This document shows, in pieces, positions 1 through 11,933 of a DNA stretch of 64,000 nt; the stretch's first letter is position 1, and every line of letters begins with the position of its first letter. The stretch comes from Berberis thunbergii (lineage: Eukaryota; Streptophyta; Magnoliopsida; Ranunculales; Berberidaceae), in NCBI GenBank assembly GCA_003290165.1, contig QNQO01009183.1:1-64000 (forward strand). Direction: 5' to 3'. Both the position numbers and the translations under genes were made by a program. The notes below the pieces were generated by a model, which did not search any database, had not been told where the DNA came from, and saw only the letters and a program-made list of their open reading frames with translations.

Positions 1-1261
1 AATCAGTGGTAGACTAGATAAGCTACTAGTCTCTTAGTTGGACTTCTCAATAACAGGCATGTCCAAGTTGTAAAGGAGAGTTTTTTGTGTATCCACATAT
101 GAAGCCATTACTAAATTGGAGTATTCTGATTATTACGAAGGATATAAATCATGTGAGATCCCTGTGGTTGAAGTTACCAACCTCATAGCAAACATTTTTT
201 GCCATCTTCTGGTCAATGTTGTATCTCATTTGGCATAGTCATGATAGTACTGAGCTTTGATGCTAGATTTAGGCCTTTACATTATTATATAAATTATATT
301 TGTTCTTATAGTGTCACACTTTTTGGAAAAATTGGCTTCAACCTATTGGATCAGAAGGGAAAGCGAAAGGGAATATATGATATATCAGGGCTGTTCAGTG
401 CTGGAATATGCATATTATGTTGTTTCATTCTACTTATGATTATATAAATGTACAGCTGCTTTCCTTATTGTTAGGGATTTCCTCTTTTGCACCATTTACT
501 ACATAATCTAGAGACACACAAGGGCGGGAGTTTTAATTGTGGTTTTGATGCAGGAGCATAGCTTCTATCTAAATTTCAGTTTTAAAATATTTAATAGTTT
601 TTAGAATTTACTTTCATAAGTATAATTTTTACAAGGTAGTTGCAATGTTTTAGGAGGTTTCTAAAAATTAGTTTTTAAAATTATTTATAGATATGACCTA
701 GGTGTTTCTAGGTATAATTTTATTTTCAGAGACTTAGCAGCCTATAAAACTAGGCCGCTCCTTTTGTAAAACCGAAAATAGTTTTTGATATTGATTAACA
801 AAAAGTAAGCTTGTGTAGCTTTTTATTTTGGTATGTGGAGATTCTTTTTCTTTGTTACAAAATAAATTCTGCATCTATGATCAATTTGAATCAGCTTCCA
901 TAATTAGTAATTCTTTTTCAGTTAACACAAGTTGAAAATTTGAATACTAAACCACTATTTATCAGGGAAAAGTGAAGTGGTTATGCTCGTGGGAGTATAT
1001 TTGGTTTTAGAAACTTAGAAATAGAAAATGAAATAAAATGAGCTACTCAAGTTAATGATAAATTTAATAGACACTTCATGTTTGTGATAACACAAGCACA
1101 AGCGTTGCAAATTTATCTGAGAACTGTGTGTCACTCTTAACAGAGAAGTGGCACTTAAGAGGTGTAGATCCTCTGATCTCTATCCTGCCATACATAAATG
1201 TATTTTGTTATTTAATTGTGACCATCTGAAGTAACCTTCTCACTTGTTTTGTAACTTATAG
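1..1261. other. AT-rich stretch upstream of the first recognisable exon
   Basis: AT-rich sequence with no convincing coding exon. It most likely holds introns of the gene whose 3' exons start at 1262, because an intron-like tail and an AG acceptor precede that exon. Short open frames here lack coding character. Confidence 0.4.
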
Positions 1262-4200
1262 GCTTCCTCTGCTTCGTCCATGCCACTTCATGATGAACAA
1301 GAATTTACTGCTGTATGCAATCCCAGAGAAAGTGAACTTGAGCATGCTTGTGAATCTTCTAAATATGAAATGCAATGCAGGTGTGAAAGGCATTTGATTA
1401 AAGATATTTGTGATTTATTTCTTGTTATTAAGCAAAGATCAGTTAGTAGATTGATAATTTTAGCTGAAGGTTAACTTGAACCTGATATTAAGTCCTAAAT
1501 CAACCTATGTCATTTCAATGGATTTATCTCGCATGCTCTGTTAACTAGGAGAGAATTGCCAGCATCCTCCCCGTCATCAAAGGAGAAAAATTATTTGGAG
1601 TTGGACATTGAGAATGTTGAAACCAAAAGGTGAGTTTTTTTTTTTTGTCCTTTCAAAGGCTGAACTAATTTTACGGTTAAGGTTAACATTGTCATGTTGC
1701 TGATGACCACGCTTTTTCTATTGTCATGGATGAATTCATTTGAGGTGGTGTTGTTACTTAAGAAAACATACATACTCCTACTCATCTAAAGAGTGTGTTG
1801 GGGGGCACCTTTCTGAAACAGTTTAAACCCAAATTGAGTGAATTATTGGATATATTGCATTACGCGTAATATCTTTAATCACTTGTATTTATTTACCCTT
1901 TTCTCCACAGAAACATCTCTTTGCCCTTACCATTTTGCTTCTAACTAATTTGATATTTCATGTTTAGAATCTTTCTTTTTTTTTTTTTTTTTTTTTGGTT
2001 TGTTATGTCTTAGGTATCACCAGGTGAAGTGGAAGGATATGCTAATGCACACAATATCAGCAAAAGTGAACCTGATCACGCCTCCCTTTGTAAATCAATT
2101 GAATGAGAAAAAACCCAAAAGGTTGGTGTACAGGCTTTTAACTGAAGGAATTTGTTTATATCTAATTAAACAGTAATGAAGCTATTTAGATAACTGTTAA
2201 TATGTTGTTTAAGCTGACCTTCAACTCACATCAATGAACTTACTAACATGATATGCTCTGCTAAGCAGGAGACTGTTGCCTGCATCATCCATATTACTGA
2301 AGGAGATAAATGAATTTGACTTCGAAGTTGGGAATGAGAAACAAGGGTAAGCTCTCTTGTTTTATGTTTTAGAATTTGTTGGATCGTCTTTTCTCATGAC
2401 ATCTATCATCTTGCTGTTGATCTTTTGCCATTCCTTGGTAATCCATTGATCCCTTTGTCAAACACTGGTCCTTTAAAACCATGAAGCTATGCACTTAAAA
2501 TGGATAACGAACCCATAATGGTCCCACATAACGGTCCCAAGAGCGTTATAAGATATAACGGTATATAATGGAATAGTTTTTTAAATATATTTGTAATACT
2601 CTAACAAAAGTATTAATGTATTATATAGTAAAAAAAAGTAAATTATGTTCATAACATTAAATTTAAAAACGAAAAAATTAATAAAAACACATTTTCTTCG
2701 TATGAGAGTGAGATCGCAACAAAGAGTGCGATCGACTCTTCTTCTTATTCTTCCCTTCTTCTATTCTCGTTCTCTGTCAAACGACGATGTCTAGTTCTGC
2801 GTCGATTGGTTATGGCTCAAGTCTTTATTTCCTATGAGTCTTAGGGTTCTTGTTCGATCGAGAATGAAATGGTAATTTTATTTATTTATTATTATTATTA
2901 TTATTTTTTATGTATTAGAACAAAACGTTAAAAAGGGGTTATTGAAAAAACGTTATGTCAATAATGTCATATAACACCGTTATATCGGAGTTACCCGTTA
3001 AGAGTTATATCGGCGTTATAACGCCGTTTTAACTGCACAACATGGTAGCACGGATTTCCAAACCTTCAGCACGAAGCTTTGGGGACCTTACTACCTTCGA
3101 ACGCCATTTGCTATAAAAAAAAGGACAAAAAACTTGGTTATCCATATAAGTATTGGAATATGTTAAGGTTGGCAGCCTGTGCAAATCCTTTGCCACCTTA
3201 TCAGCTTCCAAAACATAAACAGTTCTAGTGGCTGCATACTTACATAGCACCACATATTAATGGTTCATCTGTGACAAACAGTGCAGATTTGATTAAGGCT
3301 AGTCATTAGTAATTACACTTTAGGATATATTTCCGTTTCAACCGAACGTATAGTATATTGAAAATTTGAAACCCATGTTTGCATTGTTGTTCAGAATATT
3401 ATCTTGTATAATTTCAGTGTGTCAGAGCCCACACTTATACAGGGTTTGATTCTGAAATTGAGTTTCTCCGGCAGCAGTAGTCACCATCCAATGCTACTGT
3501 TTGACAGATGTGCACTCTTACACAATCCCTTTTTTTTCTCTCTTTTTTCCTTAATCTCCAAACCCTTTTCCATCCCCCTCAGAGCTTAATGCTAAATCAT
3601 TGTGAAGATCTCACTTGTGCCCATAATTTTGTTTATGAGGTCAATCCAGTGGAGATCAATAACTTTTTATTTCCACTCCCAGAATGCCTACATGTGTTGG
3701 ACACTGAGGTGCCTGTACTTCTGGACAGGACAATGCGTATTCCTTTGGTTATCAAATTTTAAATATCTTTTCGAGTCCAATTCCTTTTGTTTGCATAGTA
3801 TCCAATTCTATGGAAAGAAAAACCAATCTCAAAAGTTTATATGATAGTGATCATCGTCAACCTCATGATTTTTGACTAGTTAAAGTTTCTAAAAAAATGG
3901 AAATTGAATTCTTTTGGGTGCGAGAGAATAAATGGGAATTGGATAGTCATCTTCAACTTTTATTCCTTTTCATGAAATTATATTCGATAATATACCCGAG
4001 TTATATTAACATCTTTGTTAAAAAGACAAAAAGTTCTATCAAATTTTCTTTTCACAGTTTGTAAACTACCCACTGTTTATCCAATTTATGTTTGAAACAA
4101 ATTTTCCATGTCTGAAGTTGTGAACCACATGTGTTGTAAGATTTGCATTTGGTAACATAAGTATATAATGCTAAGCTTGTTATTTACAAAAGTAATACTA

Positions 4201-4459
4201 GATACAAAAATGTTTGTTGCAATGCTACTTTAAGTTACCATGCTTAAGTCATCGCTTCGTACCTTGTTCAATGCTGATATGTATTTGTAACATTGTCATA
4301 ATATCCTTTAGTTAAAACGTTCTTATTTTTTAAGAAAATCTTGGTATGTTTCATTTGCAGGAACGTAGGGGAGGAAAGAAATTGCCTTTAGAAGGGAAAA
4401 CACTAACTATGGGTAGCGATTCTCTTCTTAAGTTGTTGAAGAGCAATCTTCACATTTAA
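1262..4459 (+). CDS. 3' exons of an unrecognised multi-exon gene
   Basis: I do not recognise the product. Exon-like blocks with AG/GT borders lie at 1262-1380, 1549-1629, about 2027-2120, 2269-2346 and 4361-4459; the last ends in TAA after the residues LLKLLKSNLHI. The encoded segments are polar and lysine-rich. The exons at 1549 and 2269 encode related peptides, each opening with R-R-x-L-P-A-S-S and continuing through K-E to an acidic stretch, which suggests an internal exon duplication. Phases join well from 1262 to 1629. The exon near 2027 reads better in a second frame, and the join from 2346 to 4361 is out of phase, so an exon has been missed or the reading frame is broken. The last intron carries a miniature element at 2495-3032. 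The 5' part lies outside the window or upstream in unresolved sequence. Confidence 0.4.
2495..3032. mobile_element. MITE-like element with degenerate inverted ends
   Basis: A 538-bp block whose ends are roughly inverted: TTAAAATGGATAACG at the left, and the reverse complement of the right end reads TTAAAACGGCGTTATAACG. Both arms repeat the ATAACG/CGTTAT motif many times, while the middle is AT-rich. No transposase is visible and no clean target duplication could be set (only TGCAC is shared by the two flanks), so the superfamily is left open. It lies in the last intron of the gene at 1262-4459. Confidence 0.45.
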
Positions 4460-5480
4460 ACAGAAGGGATTTTGTGTTGTAAATGACACATTGGTAATGT
4501 GACTCATTTTTTCGCGTCGTTCAAATTCAGCAGGAGAAAACGAGCGAGGCACCAAGTCTGCTTTATTTTTATTTAGTTTATTTGTCTGCTGAAAAGAAGG
4601 AATAATATGTATATGTTCATGTGTCTAATTTCCTTCTGTAAGAAGTTCGACTGCATTGAACAAACTAACATACAGAATAATTACACTTTGATTTTGTTTG
4701 AAAGAAACCGGCCTTGGATCTATCATTTTTGTGTGCAAAGTTTCCTGTGAGACGTTCTATGAATTTTTTCATGACTTTATTTGATTGCCTTTTTGCCATG
4801 CCTAAATTGTATTGAGGTGGATGTTACAGTTGAAAAGCCTGAGTTTTTTTTTTTTTTTTAATTACTTTCATTGTAATTGTCGATGCAGTCTGATGTTTTT
4901 CATTGTAATCTATTGCTACTGATATGAGTAGATTGTAATAAATCAAAACCCCATTGGGCTTGGATATGAGTAGATTGTAAGGGCTTATTATTTATATATT
5001 TTTTAGATGTTAAATTGTATCGGCCCTTAAGAAAACGCTTCAAGTTGGAATTGGAGATGAATCCGAATCAATCAACTGGTAAGACTTGCCTGTGATGATT
5101 TCAAGAGTAACAACAACAATATTTTGAATCTTATAGGACATGAAACATGTATTTTAATCATGAAATATGTTTGAATAATCCTATAGGATTTTGAATAAAT
5201 CGTTTTTACCAAAGAAATAAAGACTTTATCATAAAACGTAAATGCTGAAAGGATGCACACACCTTCACTATTCGGTCAAACTAAAGATTGTAACTGAAAA
5301 TTCCATTGTTTAATCTCAGTGACTTTTAGCAAAAACTTACTGCTTGCACAAATGTTTCTACGCTAAAAAAACAAAAAAAGGTACTCGAACAAGTTGGGGG
5401 TTGAAAAGGTAAAGAAATAAAATAAATAAAAGATAAAGATATTTCATTGCCAAATCAAATAGAAAATTTTCAAGAAAAGA
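4460..5480. other. 3' flank and intergenic DNA
   Basis: AT-rich DNA after the TAA at 4457-4459, probably the 3' untranslated region and then an intergenic spacer. A poly-T run sits at about 4846-4859. No gene is supported. Confidence 0.4.
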
Positions 5481-5800
5481 AAAACGGCTGTGAAGAGAAG
5501 AGAGGCTAGATGACAGGTAGGCTCTCCTCTCTGAGTTGAGAGTTGAGACAAAAGATAAACAAACTCATGAGACAAATGGCAAAGAGAGAAAGATAGAGAG
5601 TAGTATTAGTAATAACAACAGAGAGGGATGAAAACAGAGAGTGGTGTTTTTTGGGTGAAAAAGAAAAACAAGAAGAAGAAGAAGAAGAAGACTATGGGGG
5701 TCTAGCAGCAATAAAAGGAAGGGTGAAGAGGGTGGTGAGTAATCTTCGTCGTAAGAGCGAGCGAGCGAGCAGGCAGGCAACAAAGTAAATTACTTTCCAA
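5480..5800 (+). promoter_or_regulatory. Purine-rich putative promoter / 5' leader
   Basis: This stretch is rich in GA and GAA on the + strand, including GAA repeats near 5671-5690 and GAGC/AGGC short repeats near 5755-5780. Such purine-rich tracts are typical of plant core promoters and 5' untranslated exons. It is probably the first, non-coding exon or promoter of the gene whose coding exon begins at 8633. No TATA box or splice donor was fixed with confidence. Confidence 0.35.
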
Positions 5801-6479
5801 GATTATTATAAAATTATTACTTACTATCATTCTTCATTCTTCATTGTTGCTCTGCTCTGTTCTGCACTTAAAGTTCACTAACAATTAAATTTTGTTACAA
5901 ATTATTTGTTTGTTTGTATTGATAATAATTGCTGCCTCATCATTCATTAAATGCATTTGCATCTTCTCATCTCATATGCTTAGTCCTCCACCTTCACCCC
6001 TTCATAATGGAATCATCACATTGGTTTTTGCTTTAGCCTTTGGAGGACTTCTCCTTCTCTTCTCTTCTCTTTCTCCTTGTGAGTTTATATGTCTGCCTTT
6101 CATTTCCTGTTTCTTACTTTTGGAGATTAATCACATGTTAGTACTAATCATCTTTGTTTCCATTGATTTGCTTTTCTCTTTCTTGCTCATGACTCTTGCA
6201 TGTTTCATTGTAAGTATTTCCTTTAATTTCCTTCTAGAGTTTATGTCTTTCACTTTCTGATTTACCTTATTGAAAACTAGATTAATTCAATTTGAGTTTT
6301 CATTGATTTCCTTTTCCGTTGCTTAGGTTAACTTGTTTTGCTTTTCCTTTGGGTTTAGATCTTATGCCCACTTCACATGGCTAACTTTTATTTCTACATT
6401 TGATCTTTATGTGATTCTCTCAACTGCTAACAACAATTGTCAGATTGAAACTAAATTTACCACACAATTTTCTTGATTG

Positions 6480-6925
6480 AATCAAGTTTTAACAATTAAT
6501 GTTTTCGAATCGAATCTAGGTTAATCAGTCAGTTTTTGTTGAAGCGAATCTAGTTTTAACGGTTGATTTTTTCGAATCAACTACAGTTTTACTGGCTGTC
6601 TTTGTTGGATCAAGTCCAGTTTTACTGGTTGATTTTGACGGATAATTGATTTTGTAGCATCAAATCTAGTTATACCGGTTGAATTTCTTGATTGAATCTA
6701 GTTTTAATGGTTAAATTTTTCGAATTGAATCTAGTTTTACCGGTCAATTTTGCAGGATAAATCTAGTTTTAACAGTTGGTTTTGTCGAATACTAGTTTTA
6801 ACGGTCAGTTTTGTCAAATCGAATCTAGTTTTACCGGTTGATTTTGTCGGATTATCAAATCTAGTTTTATAGTTGATTTGTCGCACCCAATTCTAGTTTT
6901 ACCGGTCGATTTTGTCGGCTTCTTC
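6480..6925. repeat. Degenerate tandem array, unit about 30-40 bp
   Basis: About a dozen diverged copies of a unit built around AATCTAGTTTTACCGGTTGA followed by TTTTGTCGGAT. Successive copies vary in length and in the ACCGGT core (AACGGT, ACTGGT, ATGGTT). The array lies inside the presumed leader intron of the gene ending at 9944. Confidence 0.75.
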
Positions 6926-7019
6926 GTCAAATACAACATTTTAGTCTTTAGGGTTTTTTTCAGTAAAGAAAGTGCTAGATGTTGATTTAATTCACTCATT
7001 TTATGGTTTTGTTTGATTA

Positions 7020-8230
7020 GAAAGTTTCCATGAGATTCGAGATATTTAAAATATGAATCTTACATGCATTCATTGTTAATTAAAAAATATTCCATAAATT
7101 ATGTACTACATATCAACATACAATCATTTTTAAATGTATCCATGGAACTTACAACGATCAGTTGCAGGTCAATACATGAACTTATCTATGCATGGATCAC
7201 TTTGAAATATTATTAACGTCTTTTTTAAGTTGCTTGCTTAGTTACCGAGAACCTCATCTTTGTAGGCTCTCCAGGAAACGCAAAACTAGACATGAATTAT
7301 ACTTCTCGGTCTATCATGAACTTACAATAACAATTTGCCTCTGATAAAAATTACTTTGTTTCAGATTAAAAATTATATAGATTTATTTTTCCTTTTTGGT
7401 GCTTGTTCTAGATTCCTGATCTATATATTTGGTTGGGGGGTTTAATTTGCACTCGCACATGGCTAATCTTTATTTCTCTGCTTCATCTTTCCAGGATTCT
7501 TGCAACTGCTAACGTCTCTTTTAAGATTAAGGAGTGCTAGGTATGTCTAATGCTCCTTTATTCACTCATTTAAGGGTTTACTTGATTGGAAATTTGTTCA
7601 TGAGATTAGTATTTTATGGAGGAGTTTAAAATATATATCTGATGTGTATGTATTTGTAATCGGAAAAGATTCCTGAAATCGTACACATATATCAACATGC
7701 AGTCATCTTAGAAGAAAGCCTTTGAACTAATAAATATTGATTGCATTGTAGTATTTAGTATGGATCTCTTTCAAATATTATTAGCGCAATGTTGTTATTT
7801 CTTGCTTAATTACCATGTATATATGGAGAGCCTTCAGTGTTATTAAGGCCTCTAGGTTTGGATTTTACTATCCTTTCAATGCCTCTAAAAGACAAAAGAA
7901 TTCCTTTAAAAGACTTTTCCTAGGGATGAACCTCATCAAATCGAAGGTGCTTCCACCATTAATTGGAGAATATTCCTGAAACATGCAACATCTATATGAT
8001 GTATCAACATGCAATCATTTGTAAATGTAGCCTTGGGATTATAAGGATCTGTTGCCGACTTGCAGTACTTTTATGGTTGTTACATGAGTTCATCTATGTA
8101 TGGATCACTTTGAAAGATTATATATTAATGTGTGTATTCAGTTGCTTGCTTAATTACCATGTATATGGACAGCCTTCAATCTTATTGGGCTCTCTAGGTT
8201 TTGCTGTAGTAGATTTTATCATCTTTTGAT
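7020..8230. repeat. Diverged tandem triplication of a 300-500 bp block
   Basis: Three successive segments (about 7020-7300, 7580-7900 and 7960-8230) share the same order of landmarks: GATTGGAAA..CATGAGATT, ATCAACATGCAATCAT, TATGGATCACTTTGAAA, GCTTGCTTAATTACCATGTATAT and a GGCTCTCTAGG-like end. A short fourth piece occurs near 8445. They are clearly related but heavily diverged and non-coding. Confidence 0.6.
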
Positions 8231-8632
8231 GAGTTTTTCTAGGGATGAATCTCATTGAAAAGCTCCATGAATTCTAACTCAACTATTTTTCAATTAGCCA
8301 TTTGTTGTTGAAAAAATCCACTTTCCTTTCCCTAGCCACTATTTCTGAAACATGCTTTTCAAATATAGGTTTCATGTTGAGGTTTGCTCACAATAACGAG
8401 CATCCATAATTTATTTTAATTTAATCACTAATTTTCAGGTTTTATTGATTGGATAGTCTCTGTGAAACTGATATTTCATTGAGGGATTTTAAATGTGAAT
8501 CCAATGCTGTTGTTCTTACCTTCTTTCATATGTACGATGTTATCATGTCTGAACAAACTGTACATATAACTTCTATCATTTTTTCATTTTTAAATTGTTA
8601 CTGATATAGAGAGCTTCACATCTAATAACCAG

Positions 8633-9944
8633 GATCCCGTTCTTGACAAGATGAGTCACTTAGATGACAAGGTTGTCTCTCAAACAGAGACTCTGTTGGG
8701 AATATCAGTCCAACAGAAAGTGTTGCTAAAGAACATTCAGTAGATATTCCAGAGTTGAGCCAAATGGAGTGTACTATCATAACTACAGAACAGACTGGGG
8801 GTATTCATTCCAAAGGTTCAGAGAACTTAACTGTTACTGGGGCATCATCACAAACACGGATGATTCAGATACCCTTTTTCCTTTGAAGGAGGATAGCGGA
8901 GCAGCAGTTAATGATGTGAAAGAGTTTGCTGCTGGGTCAATTTTGAAGATGACTGGAAGTGAGGATTCTGCGACAACCGGTGATGTCTCAAAATCAACAA
9001 TGGATACTAAAGCGTCAGACAAAACTGTTGAATTGGATATGGGTTCTGATTTTGTGTTAGACAATGCTCTAGAAGTTGCTGGACAAGTTGGTAAAGAACT
9101 GAAACCAGAAGTGCCAGTTTACGGAGAGCCACTGTGCAGTTCTGAACAAAACTCAGAAAGCAAAATTGTGCATCCAGGCAGTCTTGATTCTGTAAGTTGT
9201 AAGCAAGACCAACCCGTGGTTGGAACAAATAACATATCGCCTGGACAAAAAAATCCTTCTGCAGTCCTTTCTTCGAGTGGAATGGATAAGTTGATAGATT
9301 CACACCATATAGAGAAATCTGAAGGCGCATGCGACGGAGATTTGTCCCAGGTCACTGAATCTGCTCGAGAACAATTCTTAAAATCTGAAAAAAGCGTGGC
9401 TCTTTTTGATCTGAATGAAGCTTTCCATCCAAAAGAGGTGGAAAAAACTCCTGAGGTGCATGATTCTCCACCCTTTGACCTCAATGTGACCCTGGTTGAC
9501 AGTGAGGAAATGAGTGCTATGAGAAACGTTGATTTGAATGAGCCTTACCCGTTCAATGATAATGTTAAGCAGTTTGAACACGGTGAGGGTTCCTCTGAGT
9601 ATAAGGAGTTCAGCCTCATGGGTTTCAAATGTTTGATGGGTAGAGATGGCATCATTGAAATTCCGCAGAAGATGAACTCAGAAGGTATTCAAATACCCAC
9701 CTCCTACTCCGGACTGCCCTCTCCTATGAGCACAACCAACTCAACAGGCTTGTCCACCGCAGAAGTTAAGGGCACGGAACAAGGGACCCCAAGGCAGCTA
9801 AACTTTCCTAGACAGACTCTATCTATAGAGGAGCAGATGAGGCTTACTTCCCAGCCAATGAGCGAAGGGATGGCGATGAAGCGGATGGAACCAGATGGCG
9901 GCTATGACCCATATCCAGGGCCAGGGATCCACAGGAGGTATTAA
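8633..9944 (+). CDS. Acidic protein with DLN/EAR-like motifs; two frame breaks
   Basis: The exon follows an AG acceptor; the likely start ATG is at 8651. Most of the product is an open frame ending in TAA at 9942-9944, rich in Ser, Glu and Asp. It carries three DLN-type motifs: LFDLNEA near 9402, FDLNV near 9475 and VDLNEP near 9529. DLN and LxLxL motifs are known EAR repression motifs that bind TOPLESS-type corepressors, so a nuclear regulatory role is possible, but I recognise no DNA-binding domain and no family name. The C-terminus is basic and aromatic (GPGIHRRY). The frame from the ATG shifts at about 8687, and a second frame, clearly coding in composition, runs to about 8850 before shifting into the main frame. 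Either this is a decaying gene or the assembly has two single-base errors. The GTG at 8769 is not a credible start. Confidence 0.55.
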
Positions 9945-11933
9945 TAGCTCGTGTCTGTGTGTGTGTGTGGTGGAGGTAGGTTGAGGGAAGGATAGTACGA
10001 ACTTCCGAATTTTCTTTAGTTTTATTAAATGGCTTGTGTCTGTTTGTGTGTTCAGAATTAGACCAGCGGTCAAGAACGAAGTGAAAAGGGTTTCTTAGTT
10101 TTATTTTCCCGTTTCTTTTATTTTCAGTATCTATATTTGGTAGAAGGCTGGTGCAGCCAGAAAATCTGAGATTCCTGGACCTGTTTATTTGACATATCAA
10201 ATGAAATGGAGAGGCTGAATCTCTTTATATAATGTCTTTGCATAATGTGTATGTTGTGATTATCAGAAGTTCGAACTTTTAGTAGGTTCTTTTCAACTGA
10301 TCAGATTCATATGGTATCATCATCATATATATGAGTGCTGATATGGTGATATCATTGATTAGGTTGTGCGGCGAAACATTTCTTCTTTTATTTATTATTA
10401 TTATCAGTTTTTTTTAAAAGATTATTTTCCAAAACCAGAGTTGTGCTGAGCCTTTCGGCTATTTGGCAACATATCTTGGCCAGCCCACAGCTAAGTCCAC
10501 TTTACACGAGACACCAGTCTAACCAGAGGGTTGATCCCTGAATCCATGATGTATGCCAGGGCAACTCTGCCAACTATAAGTTTGATTAGGTGATGATGGG
10601 ATAGTTACATTCTCTTTTTTGAGAATGCATGTTGATGCATCACCACCCCTACAGTCTAGATGGCAGCTATCTAATAATGCGGAAGTTTGCTTCTTCTTCT
10701 TTTTTTCTCTTCTCTATTCAAGAATTCTCAAGTGCAGGGAACTCTTGTTCTGTTGGATGTCAATGATTGACGACGAAACAAACAATTTATCATGGAAGTA
10801 TGGGTAGTGCTATTTCATTTCTATTTCTAGAAGGACAAACCACTTGTCATGGCTTATTTCTTTTGCTCATATTCTATTTGATCTAAAAGTCCTCATAATA
10901 TAGCCATTATGGATGCAGGATCTATTGTCATTAAGTTGTCACAAGAATGGGAAAACTCATCTCATGCACTATCAGCTAGTTAACATTTAAAATTACAAGA
11001 AATGACAGCAAGTTGATCTGTTGGTATTAGAGCTGAGCAAATACAATGCTCCTTGCAGCCAATACATTGCATGGTTTGTTTCTGAAATCGAGATCTATCC
11101 ACCCCCCCTCTCTCATATATGCACTGCACATATTCTTTTTTGACTCTTTAAATTGCTTAAATCAATAGGAATATGCAGGCAGCAACGACGACTTGTTTGC
11201 CCAGCCTTGACCATAGCCATGATACTTACAGCTATATACTTAGCTAACCCCATCATTCTATTATATTTCTCGTGTCTGAATCATTCCAACATCCATTTCA
11301 TCATGATTTTCTATGTCAATAAAAAGGAAAAGAAGATAGATAATTAGGCATGTGCCCTTGAAATTGATGTTGATTATTAATTATTTGCCATAAACTCTGA
11401 TGTCATATACTGTATCAAAATTTTGGAGCTCTGACATTGGAATCGTCTCCCCTGTTCATTATGTTGGGCCTCAAACAAAACTACAAAAGGTTGGAACTAA
11501 AGAGATTGAATGCCTGATGCTGAAAGGGAGAAGAGCTTTTGTGCCTTTATATGAGGGTAGATTGTTACCTTGAGTGGGTTTCCTTCGATTTTGCAGCTAA
11601 ATAAGTAGACGATGCAGTATTTTATACCCAAAATGTGAACAAATAGGCAGTGCTGCCAGTGTATACTATATTTGGAGAGGCATTAGAAAGGGAAAATTAA
11701 GAAATACAATCGAAGCATATAACAACCAAGTCTTGAGACACGGAGCTTAAGCCTGCCTTTGAAGATAAGGTACAACCTACTGACCAGATGATCACACCAT
11801 TGAACAGGTAAGTGTGTAGAACAAGAAGATGCGTATTGGTTAAGATGAGCTAGATAAGGATTACTTACTGTATCATTGTGCAGTTGTACTCTACATCACA
11901 AGCTACAGTATGGGCCGGCTTACTGATATCATA
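9945..11933. other. 3' UTR and intergenic spacer
   Basis: A TG-rich tract (about 9951-9970) follows the stop and is probably 3' untranslated. The rest is AT-rich with no supported gene; small frames at 10619 and 11153 have no coding character. Its right end meets the 3' end of the minus-strand gene at 11934. Confidence 0.4.

Larger units (their letters stand above)
5800..8632 (+). other. Long repeat-filled leader or intron before the DLN-motif gene
   Basis: A T-rich, intron-like stretch of about 2.8 kb. It holds a degenerate tandem array (6480-6925) and a block present in about three diverged copies (7020-8230, with a shorter piece near 8445). It ends with a plausible AG acceptor at 8631-8632. 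The open frame at 5892-6260 is hydrophobic and low in complexity and is not supported as a gene. Confidence 0.4.

Noticed and set aside
5892..6260. 122-codon hydrophobic open frame
   Set aside because: It opens on TTG, is made of Leu/Phe/Ser from T-rich DNA, has no family resemblance, and sits in an intron-like leader.
8769..8850. Possible N-terminus of the DLN protein in the main frame
   Set aside because: The frame opens on GTG, and the peptide here is unlike the low-complexity acidic protein; another frame over the same bases reads far better as coding.
11153..11347. 64-codon open frame
   Set aside because: No ATG at its start, no recognisable motif, and AT-rich spacer composition.
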